Shown here: positions 15,503 through 22,947 of the stretch, in pieces
Layout: the number at the start of each line of letters is the position of its first letter
Numbering within the stretch: the first letter of the stretch is position 1
From: JAVVUJ01 sp964582545
GTDB taxonomy: Bacteria; Bacillota; Clostridia; Peptostreptococcales; Anaerovoracaceae
Direction of reading: 5' to 3'
DNA: 27,752 bases
Assembly: GCA_964582545.1 (NCBI GenBank)
Contig: CAZOSB010000030.1
Span: 1 to 27,752 of the forward strand
Notes under the pieces: generated by a model
Database searches by the model: none
Told to the model about the DNA's origin: nothing
What the model saw: only the letters and a program-made list of their open reading frames with translations
Program-made: the position numbers and the translations under genes

Positions 15503-16099
15503 TTATTCCTGTTTTTCTTCGCTCTGCTGCCCTGCTTTGGCAGTAATATTGTATGTTCCCATGGCAACATCTATTCCTTTTTCAAGGATACATTCCACAG
15601 AAAGTGCAGCATTGTTTACGGCCTCTCGGATTTTCCCAAAATCCTCCTTATGGAAGCCGCCGATGACATAGCCAGCCAAGTCACCCTTGTTATCTCCACC
15701 AATGCCAATTCTAATTCTGGAGAACTGATCACTCTGTATGTCATAGATGATGGATTTCATTCCATTATGGGTGCCGGCACTGCCCTTTTTTCTGATGCGC
15801 AAGCTACCCATGGGAATGTCGATATCATCGTAAATGACGATGAGCTTATCCACATCTTCTTTGTAGTAGGATAAAAGCTCACGAACACTATTACCGCTTA
15901 AATTCATATAGGTTTGTGGTTTCACAAATAATACCTTTTGGCCGGAGAGGTTACCCTCCCCCACCAATGCCTTATGCTTGATCTTATTGATTTTAATCCC
16001 ATGTTTTTCACTTAAATAATCCAGTACCATAAACCCTACATTGTGCTTGGTATTTTCATATTTTTTCCCCGGATTTCCCAAACCCACGATAATGTACAT
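15503..16099 (-). CDS. pth: peptidyl-tRNA hydrolase
   Basis: Cleaves the ester bond of peptidyl-tRNAs that drop off ribosomes, recycling tRNA. 198 residues, slightly longer than usual because of a Gln/Glu-rich tail (QQSEEKQE). Conserved features: GLGNPGKKYENTKHNVGF with catalytic H19 and N9, PQTYMNLSG with its Asn, the YDDIDIPMG Asp motif (about 90-98), and GTHNGMKSII. The ATG has AGGAGAG 3-4 nt upstream, partly inside the prs stop codon (8-nt gap), so it is co-transcribed with prs. The prs-pth-mfd order is as in B. subtilis apart from the missing ctc and fin genes. Confidence 0.95.
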   Translation of the reverse strand: MYIIVGLGNPGKKYENTKHNVGFMVLDYLSEKHGIKINKIKHKALVGEGNLSGQKVLFVKPQTYMNLSGNSVRELLSYYKEDVDKLIVIYDDIDIPMGSLRIRKKGSAGTHNGMKSIIYDIQSDQFSRIRIGIGGDNKGDLAGYVIGGFHKEDFGKIREAVNNAALSVECILEKGIDVAMGTYNITAKAGQQSEEKQE

Positions 16100-16107
16100 A
16101 GTCTCTC

Positions 16108-17058
16108 CTAGTTAAACAATTTGCTGATGGAATCATTTGTAAAAATTCTAATCATGGCTTCCGCAAATAAAGGCGCTACAGAAAGCATTTTAATCTTTTC
16201 AATGTGCTTCTCACTCTTTACCGGAATAGTGTTGAGAAGCACTAACTCTTTTATGGCTGAAGCCTCAATTCTCTCAATTGCCGGTCCCGAAAGAACAGGA
16301 TGGGTAGAGCATGCATAAACCTCTCTGGCTCCCAATTCCTTCAATGCATTGGCAGCATTGCAGATGGTCCCTGCCGTATCGATCATATCATCTACCAAGA
16401 TGACATTTTTATCTTCAATATCTCCAATGATATTCATTATTTCTGAAACGTTGGCTTTCGGTCTTCTCTTATCTACAATGGCGATAGGTGCATCCAAGGG
16501 GTGTGCCATATTTCTGGCTCTAGTAACACTTCCATGATCCGGCGAGACGATGACCGGGTTGTCCAACTTCATTTCCCTAAAATATTTAACAAGTATGGGA
16601 ATTCCCAAAAGATGGTCCACAGGAATGTTAAAATATCCTTGTATTTGAGCTGCATGGAGGTCCATAGTCACCACTCTGTCTGCTCCCGCAGCGCAGAGTA
16701 GGTCTGCTACAAGCTTTGCCGTTATGGGGTCTCTGGCTTTTGCCTTTCTGTCTTGTCTCGCATAACCATAATAAGGTATCACTGCATTAATTCTTCCTGC
16801 AGAGGCTCTTTTCATAGCGTCAATCATGATTAACAGTTCCATAAGACTATCATTTACAGGTTCACAGGTAGATTGAACTACATATGTATCAATCCCTCTA
16901 ACGGTCTCCCACAAGCTGACTGAAATTTCTCCATCGCTGAATTTGCTCACAGTTGCTTTTCCCAAAGGTTTTCCCATTATACCCGCAATTTCAGCTGCCA
17001 ACTCTGTATTGGCATTTCCTGCAAAAATTTTGAAATCTGTAAAGACTCCATTTTTCAT
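16108..17058 (-). CDS. prs: ribose-phosphate pyrophosphokinase (PRPP synthetase, class I)
   Basis: Makes 5-phosphoribosyl 1-diphosphate from ribose 5-phosphate and ATP for nucleotide, histidine, tryptophan and NAD synthesis. 316 residues, typical length. Signatures: FSDGEISVSLWETVRG (about 41-56), YYGYARQDRKAKARDPITAK with the flexible catalytic loop residues, the TMDLHAAQIQGYF motif, SPDHGSVTRAR, and the PRPP-binding VDDMIDTAGT (about 222-231). Ribosome binding site AAAGGTGG is 4 nt before the ATG. It lies 46 nt downstream of the GlmU-type gene, preserving the glmU-prs pairing of other Firmicutes. Confidence 0.96.
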   Translation of the reverse strand: MKNGVFTDFKIFAGNANTELAAEIAGIMGKPLGKATVSKFSDGEISVSLWETVRGIDTYVVQSTCEPVNDSLMELLIMIDAMKRASAGRINAVIPYYGYARQDRKAKARDPITAKLVADLLCAAGADRVVTMDLHAAQIQGYFNIPVDHLLGIPILVKYFREMKLDNPVIVSPDHGSVTRARNMAHPLDAPIAIVDKRRPKANVSEIMNIIGDIEDKNVILVDDMIDTAGTICNAANALKELGAREVYACSTHPVLSGPAIERIEASAIKELVLLNTIPVKSEKHIEKIKMLSVAPLFAEAMIRIFTNDSISKLFN

Positions 17059-17104
17059 TTTTCCACCTTTTCCTTTCTGTGTTTCCTATAACATTGCTAG
17101 ATGA

Positions 17105-17800
17105 TTACTCTTGCGTTTCCTTCTTCTTCACCCAGCCTTCTATGTTCTTATCTTTTACCCGACCAACGCAAAGTGCCCCTGACGGAACATTTCTGGTAAC
17201 GGTGGTACCCGCCGCAACATAGGCACCTTCTTCAATGGTTACAGGCGAAACAATATTTGTATTACAACCGATAAAGGCACCGTCTTTTACCACAGAGCGG
17301 TGCTTCTTCTTTCCATCGTAATTTACAAAAATTACGCCGCAACCTAAATTTACGTTTTCACCCACTTCTGAGTCCCCTACATAAGTGAGATGGGATGCCT
17401 TTGCCCCATCTTTCATTGTGGAATTTTTTATCTCTACAAAATCACCAATCTTTACATGATTTCCTATGTTACAATCAGGTCTAATGTAAGCAAAAGGACC
17501 TACGTTGGTATTTGTGCCAATGATGCTATTCAATATAACCGAACACTGGACTTCAGTTTCCTCACCAATTATAGAATTCACAATTCTGGAGTTTTGTCCA
17601 ATAATACAATTCCTTCCAATCGTGGTATTTCCTTCTAATATAACACCCGGATAAATCACTGCTCCTGCTTGAATTTCTACGGATTCATCGATATATGCGG
17701 AACGAAGATCAATAAATCTTACGCCCCTTTCCAAGTGAGCTATATTAATTTCTCGCCTCTTTTGCTCTACGGCTTCATATTCCCTTAACTTTGTGGACAT
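17105..17800 (-). CDS. stand-alone GlmU-type glucosamine-1-phosphate acetyltransferase domain (no uridyltransferase half)
   Basis: 231 residues corresponding to the linker helix and left-handed beta-helix of GlmU. It starts with a linker-like helix (EYEAVEQKRREINIAHLERG), then hexapeptide repeats (VEIQAGAVIYPGVILEGNTT onward), the active-site block ASHLTYVGDSEVGENVNLGC (His, Tyr and Asn of the acetyltransferase site), VNYDGKKKH, and a C-terminal KDKNIEGWVKKK matching the acetyl-CoA end. The N-terminal pyrophosphorylase domain of about 220 residues, with its GxGTRM-type motif, is absent. Upstream is murC, not a frameshifted remnant. Start ATG at 17800 has AAAGGAG 6 nt before it. Position next to prs shows it is the glmU orthologue by locus. 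It would make GlcNAc-1-phosphate and need a separate uridyltransferase. Confidence 0.85.
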   Translation of the reverse strand: MSTKLREYEAVEQKRREINIAHLERGVRFIDLRSAYIDESVEIQAGAVIYPGVILEGNTTIGRNCIIGQNSRIVNSIIGEETEVQCSVILNSIIGTNTNVGPFAYIRPDCNIGNHVKIGDFVEIKNSTMKDGAKASHLTYVGDSEVGENVNLGCGVIFVNYDGKKKHRSVVKDGAFIGCNTNIVSPVTIEEGAYVAAGTTVTRNVPSGALCVGRVKDKNIEGWVKKKETQE

Positions 17801-17859
17801 AATTTCTCCTTTAAGATATACGGACATTTAAATTTGAGTTTCATCTTTTTTTAATGACT

Positions 17860-19254
17860 TTACTGATTGTCTCTGTCTCTTTCTAAAATCATCTCTGCTA
17901 CTTTGTAGATGTCTCCTGCCCCCATGGTAATTACTAAATCATTGTCATCACAATTGTTAATAACAAAATTTGCAATTTCCTCAAAGCTTCCAAAATAATA
18001 AACTTCTTTATTGGGATGGCTTTTCTTAATCTTTGCTACCAACTCCTTTGAACTGATCTTATGGATGTTCTTTTCTCTGGCAGCATAAATTTCAGCCATG
18101 ATTATTTTATCAGCGCATGCGAAGGACTCTGCAAAGTCTTCGAATAAAGCCATGGTTCTGGTATACGTATGTGGTTGAAATAAACACCAGATATGATTAT
18201 GAGGTATTTTTTGGGCTGCATTTAGAGTGGCCTTAATTTCTGTGGGGTGATGTGCATAATCGTCCACTACCTTGACGTCGTTTTTAGTGATTCCGATTAC
18301 ATCAAAACGCCTCTGGGTTCCTGTAAAGGCTTCCAGAGAATCGACGATATCATCGATGTTTACCCCTAAGTAATGACAACATGCAAAGGATGCTAAGGCA
18401 TTAGCAATGTTATGCTCACCCGGCACAGACAAGTGCATTTCACAGAGGGGCTCATCATCATGGTGAATTCGAAACTCCGGCATTCCGAAAGAATTAAAAT
18501 GAATATCCGTCACATAGTAATCACATTGTTTATTGAAACCAAAAGTAATTACATTTTTATTTAAATCTTCTAAGATGCTTTTCACAAAAGGATTGGCCTC
18601 ATAAGCGATTAAGACACCATTCTGAGGTACTAATTGAGCAAAGTCGTTAAAGGATTTTACAATGTGATCTATATCTTTAAAGTAATCCAGATGATCAGAA
18701 TCAATATTCAATATTATTTCAATGGTGGGTTTTAAGCTTAAAAAGCTATCCATATATTCGCAAGCTTCCGTTACGAAGAAAGGACTTTCACCGATTTTTA
18801 CATTGCCATTGATTTCCGCTAAATTTCCACCTACTAAAATAGTGGGATCTTTTCCTGCATTTTCCAAAATTATGGATATCATGGATGTAGTAGTTGTCTT
18901 TCCATGGGTTCCCGAAACGGCAATGCTATTGCAGTAATCCTGCATCAGTGCCCCTAAGGCCTCTGCCCTGCTGACTACCCGAACACCATCCTCCAAGGCC
19001 TTCCTCATCTCCGGATTATCGGGAGAAACCGCAGCCGAATAGATAATTAAATCTGCTCCCAGAATATTTTTGTCTCTGTGACCCAAATATACAGTTGCAC
19101 CCATTGCAATCAATCTATCTGTGATTTCACTTTCCTTCATATCTGAGCCTGTGACCACATAACCTCTGGTAATCAGAATTTCCGCTATTGCGCTCAGACC
19201 TATCCCACCGATTCCAATACAATGTATGTGCCTGTAATTTGATAAATTTAGCAT
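17860..19254 (-). CDS. murC: UDP-N-acetylmuramate-L-alanine ligase
   Basis: Cytoplasmic ATP-dependent Mur ligase adding the first amino acid of the peptidoglycan stem. 464 residues, usual length. Domain 1 has the nucleotide-sugar GIGGIGLSAIAEIL loop (14-27). Domain 2 has the P-loop SGTHGKTTTTSMI (114-126), TEACEYMDSFLSL, and NIDSDHLDYF. Domain 3 begins near QRRFDVIG and contains DDYAHHPTEIKATL. The start has GGGAGG about 10 nt upstream. It is the first gene of the operon that continues with the GlmU-type gene, prs, pth, mfd and prsA. Between the likely promoter and the start lies a leader of about 245 nt with strong hairpins. Confidence 0.96.
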   Translation of the reverse strand: MLNLSNYRHIHCIGIGGIGLSAIAEILITRGYVVTGSDMKESEITDRLIAMGATVYLGHRDKNILGADLIIYSAAVSPDNPEMRKALEDGVRVVSRAEALGALMQDYCNSIAVSGTHGKTTTTSMISIILENAGKDPTILVGGNLAEINGNVKIGESPFFVTEACEYMDSFLSLKPTIEIILNIDSDHLDYFKDIDHIVKSFNDFAQLVPQNGVLIAYEANPFVKSILEDLNKNVITFGFNKQCDYYVTDIHFNSFGMPEFRIHHDDEPLCEMHLSVPGEHNIANALASFACCHYLGVNIDDIVDSLEAFTGTQRRFDVIGITKNDVKVVDDYAHHPTEIKATLNAAQKIPHNHIWCLFQPHTYTRTMALFEDFAESFACADKIIMAEIYAAREKNIHKISSKELVAKIKKSHPNKEVYYFGSFEEIANFVINNCDDNDLVITMGAGDIYKVAEMILERDRDNQ

Positions 19255-19289
19255 CCAGCATTTTCCTCCCTAACTTTAACTGTTGCATT

Positions 19290-19443
19290 GCTCCAAGCTT
19301 TTACTCCATGCTTTTAATTCATAATATATTTGTAAGCAAATATATTATGAATTGCCATATGCGTTTTCGACTCTGTCGAAATTTTCGCATGGCACTTCAA
19401 ATTTATAATATAAAAACATTTACACCATGCTTTTATATTATAA
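19290..19443. repeat. array of three long inverted repeats with three copies of a 13-bp repeat
   Basis: This fills most of the 418-bp spacer between murC and spoVG (19255-19672). First, AATTCATAATATATTTG (19316-19332) and its exact complement (19337-19353) give a 17-bp perfect stem with a 4-nt loop. Second, TGCCAT-GCG-TTTCGAC pairs with GTCGAAA-CGCATGGCA (19353-19394) with small bulges. Third, TTATAATATAAAA (19403-19415) pairs with 19431-19443. A 13-bp unit close to ACTCCATGCTTTT occurs at 19290-19302, 19303-19315 and 19422-19434. None is followed by a clear U-tract, so these are not plain terminators. They lie in the probable murC leader. A palindromic mobile repeat or an RNA regulator are both possible. 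Confidence 0.7.
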
Positions 19444-19505
19444 CATAGAAGCATTTATTGTTACAATCTAAAAAGTGTAATTGTATGCACCGTAACTTTA
19501 TGTAT

Positions 19506-19532
19506 ATTATACCCAAAACAACAAGGTATCAA
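19506..19532 (-). promoter_or_regulatory. candidate promoter of the murC operon
   Basis: Minus-strand TTGATA (19527-19532) and a perfect TATAAT (19506-19511), but the spacer is only 15 nt. An overlapping TAATAT at 17 nt is the alternative -10. A transcript from here would carry the whole hairpin array. Confidence 0.45.
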
Positions 19533-19590
19533 TAAAACTAATTCTTAAAAACGTTGATTTGTCAGACTGCTCAGAGTTTTCAAAAAAAGC

Positions 19591-19619
19591 TTGTAAAATA
19601 TTGTTATTTAATGTATAAT
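19591..19619 (+). promoter_or_regulatory. sigma-A promoter of spoVG
   Basis: TTGTAA (19591-19596), 17-nt spacer, TATAAT (19614-19619, perfect). The leader to the spoVG ATG is about 47 nt. No sigma-H-type AGGA/GAAT pair, as found before spoVG in B. subtilis, was seen. Confidence 0.65.
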
Positions 19620-19672
19620 GATGACAATAGCTGAATAATCTAGCAAAAGATTCGAAAGGACGGTGTTTCATT

Positions 19673-19975
19673 ATGAATATCACTGATGTTAGGGTAAGGA
19701 AAGTAAATGATGATGGCAAGATGAAAGCGGTTGTATCAGTAACTTTTGACGATGAGTTTGTGGTACACGACATTAAGATTATTGAAGGTCAAAATGGATT
19801 ATTTATCGCAATGCCGAGCAGAAAGATGGGGGAAGGGGATTTTAGGGATATTGCACATCCACTGGTATCCGAAACCAGAAATAAAATAAAGGATGCCATA
19901 TTTGCAGAATATGAAAAAATACTAGATGATAAGACGGACGAAATACTAGAAGGCGGAGAAATCATCTCTGGATAA
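19673..19975 (+). CDS. spoVG: septation/regulatory RNA-binding protein SpoVG
   Basis: Small nucleic-acid-binding regulator involved in sporulation septation and many other traits in Firmicutes. 100 residues with the family core MNITDVRVRKV, FDDEFVVHDIKIIEG, GLFIAMPSRKMGEGDFRDIAHP, and a C-terminal helix running into an acidic tail. The start is preceded by AAAGGACGGTG, with the GGTG 7 nt away. In B. subtilis spoVG lies directly before glmU in the same direction; here it is divergent from murC and followed by its own terminator, so it is monocistronic. The 3' untranslated stretch of about 100 nt before the terminator holds nothing recognisable. Confidence 0.95.
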   Translation: MNITDVRVRKVNDDGKMKAVVSVTFDDEFVVHDIKIIEGQNGLFIAMPSRKMGEGDFRDIAHPLVSETRNKIKDAIFAEYEKILDDKTDEILEGGEIISG

Positions 19976-20077
19976 AGCCTCAAAGAACTCTGCTTCACTT
20001 TTATATTACATCACAATTGTTCTCATTAAGTCCAGATGCCATGAGAATTTGCAATGCTTCATTTAATTTATTTTCAT

Positions 20078-20110
20078 AAGCACCAAAAAAATTGGTGCTT
20101 TTCCTTTTTC
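20078..20110 (+). terminator. rho-independent terminator of spoVG
   Basis: AAGCACCAA (20078-20086), loop AAAAA, TTGGTGCTT (20092-20100), followed by TTCCTTTTTC. Perfect 9-bp stem. Confidence 0.85.
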
Positions 20111-20113
20111 TTA

Positions 20114-20141
20114 GAATGATATTGTTTTAAAAACATATAAT
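20114..20141 (+). promoter_or_regulatory. candidate sigma-E promoter of spoIID
   Basis: GAATGAT (20114-20120), 13-nt spacer, CATATAAT (20134-20141). This resembles the mother-cell sigma-E pattern (GHATATT and CATACAAT), with the -10 matching seven of eight. spoIID belongs to the sigma-E regulon in B. subtilis, and the element sits 25 nt before the start codon, just upstream of the ribosome binding site. Confidence 0.5.
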
Positions 20142-20165
20142 TTTAAGGTACAGGAGATGAATTAA

Positions 20166-21266
20166 ATGGAAACAAATAATACTTTTTATAGAGTCATAGT
20201 AAACCATGAGTACATAAGGAAGACAAGCTTTTTCCCTGTGTTACTTTTCGTAGCTATATTTTCTTTGATACTCTTGCCGGGAGTAATATACTTTTACTCA
20301 CCTTCTATTGCCCCCACCGTAGACCCCAAGGTCAACACAAATTTGCCATTATCCTTACCAAATCTAAAGATTATTGAAAGCCGTGATACAGCAGAAAAAT
20401 CGCCCACTCCTCTGCTTGTTTCAAAGGAGGATTTATTGATACCTTCAATTCAGGTGTATCGGAGTAAAACCGGCAAAACAGAGTCCATTCCCTTTGAAGA
20501 GTATGTAATGGGTGTGGTGGCCTGCGAAATGCCCTCTTCTTTTCCCATGGAGGCATTAAAAGCCCAAGCAGTAGCGGCCAGAACCTACTCCCTTTCAAAG
20601 TTAATACGTTCTGCAGGTGCCGGAAACCCAACGCATCCCACAGCACCCGTCTGTGATGATACCCATTGTCAAGTGTATAAAAGTCCAAAGGAATTAGAAA
20701 AAATCAATTCTTCTGAATGGATGAATTCCGGCTGGCAAAGGATAGAGGAGGCCGTCAATAGTACAAAGTCACAATTGATGTTTTATGAAGGGGCACTTGT
20801 TGAGCAGGCTTTGTTTCATTCATCCAGTGGAGGAAAAACACAAAACTCAGAAGACGTATTTGTAGCTGCCGTCCCTTATTTGAGAAGTGTAGAAAGCCCC
20901 TTTGAAAGTGAGTCACCCCATACCAGTACCACTAAGGAAATAGATTTGACCAAATATGCAGCTAAGTTTGACATTGCAAGCATGAATAGCGATACGGTAA
21001 AAGTATTGAAAAAAAGCGAAGGTGGCGTTGTTGAAGATCTTCAGTTGGGAAGTCTTTACCTGACCGGGAAAGAGGCACGTGCTATGTTTGCTCTACCCTC
21101 CTCCAATTTTGATGTAGCCATAACAGAAAACCGCTTAACCTTTACTACTTACGGTTACGGTCATGGAGTTGGAATGAGTCAATGGGGTGCCAGCGGCATG
21201 GCAAAGGAAGGGTTTGATTATAAAAAAATTCTATCCCATTATTATAGTGGGATAGAAGTATTGTAA
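20166..21266 (+). CDS. spoIID: stage II sporulation protein D, peptidoglycan lytic transglycosylase
   Basis: Membrane-anchored septal peptidoglycan hydrolase needed for engulfment, normally acting with SpoIIP and SpoIIM. 366 residues: one TM segment (about 22-44), a variable linker, then the SpoIID domain. The catalytic Glu is E121 in GVVACEMPSSFPMEALKAQA. The Zn-site-like CDDTHCQVY, the ALFHSSSGGKT block and the C-terminal YGYGHGVGMSQWGASGMA are all present, so the enzyme looks intact. Start ATG has AGGAG 8 nt upstream. In B. subtilis spoIID follows murAA in the same direction; here the two genes converge, with 19 nt between stops, and the 3' end of spoIID doubles as the murA terminator. Confidence 0.95.
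   Translation: METNNTFYRVIVNHEYIRKTSFFPVLLFVAIFSLILLPGVIYFYSPSIAPTVDPKVNTNLPLSLPNLKIIESRDTAEKSPTPLLVSKEDLLIPSIQVYRSKTGKTESIPFEEYVMGVVACEMPSSFPMEALKAQAVAARTYSLSKLIRSAGAGNPTHPTAPVCDDTHCQVYKSPKELEKINSSEWMNSGWQRIEEAVNSTKSQLMFYEGALVEQALFHSSSGGKTQNSEDVFVAAVPYLRSVESPFESESPHTSTTKEIDLTKYAAKFDIASMNSDTVKVLKKSEGGVVEDLQLGSLYLTGKEARAMFALPSSNFDVAITENRLTFTTYGYGHGVGMSQWGASGMAKEGFDYKKILSHYYSGIEVL
21222..21256 (-). terminator. murA terminator embedded in the 3' end of spoIID
   Basis: On the minus strand TCTATCCCA, a 9-nt loop and TGGGATAGA (21230-21256) form a perfect 9-bp stem followed by AATTTTTTTA (21230-21221). The orientation fits murA, whose stop is 30 nt upstream. The plus strand lacks a matching T-run, so spoIID would not be terminated here. 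Confidence 0.75.
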
Positions 21267-21285
21267 TGACCAAAAATTTTATCAG

Positions 21286-22548
21286 TTATTCATTGATTTT
21301 TATAATTTCGGCTCCTAAGGCTGAAAATTTTTCAATAAAATCCTCATAACCTCTCTCTATATGGTAAATATCTGAAATTTCCGTCTGCTCTTCAGCCAGC
21401 AAACCTGCCAAAACTAAGGCGGCACCCGCTCTCAAATCCGTGGCGATGACCTTACCACCTGTCAAATGGGCATTGGGTCTAATAACAGCGCTACGTCCCT
21501 CATAGGTGATATTGGCCCCCATCTTCCTCAATTCATTGATATGCATGTAACGGTTTTCAAAAACATTTTCTATGACCTTGCTTTCTCCTGTCACCGTGGT
21601 GAGAAGCGCCATGAATTGTGGCTGCATATCCGTTGGGAATCCTGGATAGGGTAGGGTTTTGATATCAGTGGCAACCAAATCTACATTTTTGCCCGTAACC
21701 CTGATTTCTTCATCCTGCTCTTCAATCCCCACTCCACATTCTCTCAACTTAGCAATTAAGGGTCTAATATGATCCGGAACAACATTTTTAATAAGCACAT
21801 CCCCACGGGTGATAGCAGCCGCCACCATAAAGGTTCCCGCCTCTATCCTGTCCGGAATGATGGTATGCTTTGCCCCATGAAGCTCCTTAACACCTTCTAT
21901 TTTTATGGTATCCGTGCCAGCCCCTTTTATCTTAGCTCCTATTTTATTTAGAAAACTAGCCAAATCTACGATTTCAGGTTCCTGCGCAGAATTCTCTATG
22001 ATTGTTACCCCTTCAGCCAAAACGGCCGCCATCATAATATTTTCCGTAGCACCAACACTTGGAAAATCCAAATAGATATCACAACCTATCAATTTATCCG
22101 CTTTTGCCTCTACAAAGTCTGGACCTTCCTCAATTACCGCACCTAAAGCTTTAAATCCTTTTAGATGAAGCTCAATGGGTCTAGCCCCTATGGAACATCC
22201 TCCCGGAAGAGGAAGTTTTGCCCTCCCTTTTCTTGCCAGTATCGGACCCATGAGTAGAATGGATGCCCTCATTTTACTGGCTAAGTCTCTGGGAATTTCC
22301 TGGCGGATATCCACTCCTGTCTGTACCTTTAAAGTGTTCGAGTCCTTATGCTCCATAATTTCTGTCCCAGCACAATGCAAAAGCTTCAACATAACCTCTA
22401 CATCTTTTAGTCGAGGTACATCATAAAGTTCACATATATCATCCGTTAACAAGGTAGCAGCCATAATTGGCAGGACAGCATTTTTTGATCCGCTGATGGT
22501 GACCTCTCCGAATAGCGCACCACTTTTTTTTACCAGAAACTTTGACAC
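21286..22548 (-). CDS. murA: UDP-N-acetylglucosamine 1-carboxyvinyltransferase
   Basis: First committed enzyme of peptidoglycan synthesis, transferring enolpyruvate from PEP to UDP-GlcNAc; the fosfomycin target. 420 residues, typical. Key features: the conserved Lys-Asn in SGSKNAVLP (K22, N23), the catalytic loop LPLPGGCSIGARPIELH with C118 (the Cys form is fosfomycin-sensitive in known enzymes), YLDFPSVGATENIMMAA, and TDMQPQFMALL in the C-terminal half. The start is GTG at 22548 with GGGAG 7 nt upstream. A sigma-A promoter lies 65-93 nt upstream, so it is probably a single-gene unit. Many Clostridia carry two murA copies; which one this is cannot be told here. Confidence 0.96.
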   Translation of the reverse strand: MSKFLVKKSGALFGEVTISGSKNAVLPIMAATLLTDDICELYDVPRLKDVEVMLKLLHCAGTEIMEHKDSNTLKVQTGVDIRQEIPRDLASKMRASILLMGPILARKGRAKLPLPGGCSIGARPIELHLKGFKALGAVIEEGPDFVEAKADKLIGCDIYLDFPSVGATENIMMAAVLAEGVTIIENSAQEPEIVDLASFLNKIGAKIKGAGTDTIKIEGVKELHGAKHTIIPDRIEAGTFMVAAAITRGDVLIKNVVPDHIRPLIAKLRECGVGIEEQDEEIRVTGKNVDLVATDIKTLPYPGFPTDMQPQFMALLTTVTGESKVIENVFENRYMHINELRKMGANITYEGRSAVIRPNAHLTGGKVIATDLRAGAALVLAGLLAEEQTEISDIYHIERGYEDFIEKFSALGAEIIKINE

Positions 22549-22612
22549 AATTTTTCTCCCATTTATTCTAATTATCTTAAAATCTTAATGCATTTTCAAA
22601 ACATCCTATGAT

Positions 22613-22641
22613 AGTATACATTCATTAATCACACTTTTCAA
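22613..22641 (-). promoter_or_regulatory. sigma-A promoter of murA
   Basis: Minus-strand TTGAAA (22636-22641), exactly 17 nt, TATACT (22613-22618). Both hexamers match at five of six positions. A 12-bp A/T palindrome (TATTTTAAAATA) lies just upstream. Confidence 0.75.
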
Positions 22642-22728
22642 TGAGAATATTTTAAAATACTAACTTTTATGAGAAAAATATCTTATTTTAAAAAATTATC
22701 ATGTTAATAAGAGAGTAAAGATGAGTAA

Positions 22729-22839
22729 TATATTAAAAATACAACACATTTTGGTATAAATAACCATGTGGGTTTCGGCTACAATCTGAAAGATCCAATT
22801 GCAGTCAAATATAGAATAAAGACCTTCGGACTTCATTAA
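22729..22839 (+). pseudogene. possible relic of a coding sequence (open frame with no start codon)
   Basis: In the 399-bp gap between murA and spmB a plus-strand frame of 36 codons reads as convincing protein, with alternating polar and aromatic residues (HVGFGYNLKDPIAVKYRI), and ends in TAA at 22837-22839. It has no ATG and no ribosome binding site, and an in-frame stop precedes it. It may be the decayed C-terminus of a lost gene or chance. No family is recognised. Confidence 0.25.
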
Positions 22840-22847
22840 ATTATAGA

Positions 22848-22921
22848 ATAAAAATTAAAGAGAAAAAGGCTTCTGTTTCATACTGAGGGGGGCAAAACAT
22901 AATAAGTCAGCGCTTTTTCTC
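22848..22921 (-). terminator. large-loop hairpin, probable terminator of the spmAB operon
   Basis: On the minus strand GAGAAAAAG (22921-22913) plus GCT pairs with AGC and CTTTTTCTC (22868-22860), with one bulged C, followed by TTTAATTTTTATT. The loop of about 40 nt contains CTGA and TCAG, and TGTTT and AAACA. These two pairings would cross, so a pseudoknot inside the loop is possible. Confidence 0.55.
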
Positions 22922-22947
22922 CTAGTGTGAGTATGCCCATAAGTTTC

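Noticed and set aside
15481..15570. Upstream extension of the mfd reading frame into pth
   Set aside because: The extension overlaps the pth C-terminus and lacks the Mfd N-terminal consensus; AAGGAGA before TTG at 15480 is the better start.
22699..22836. Minus-strand ORF of 45 codons starting with ATG in the murA-spmB gap
   Set aside because: No ribosome binding site, unusual composition, and it is antisense to the more protein-like plus-strand fragment; treated as chance.
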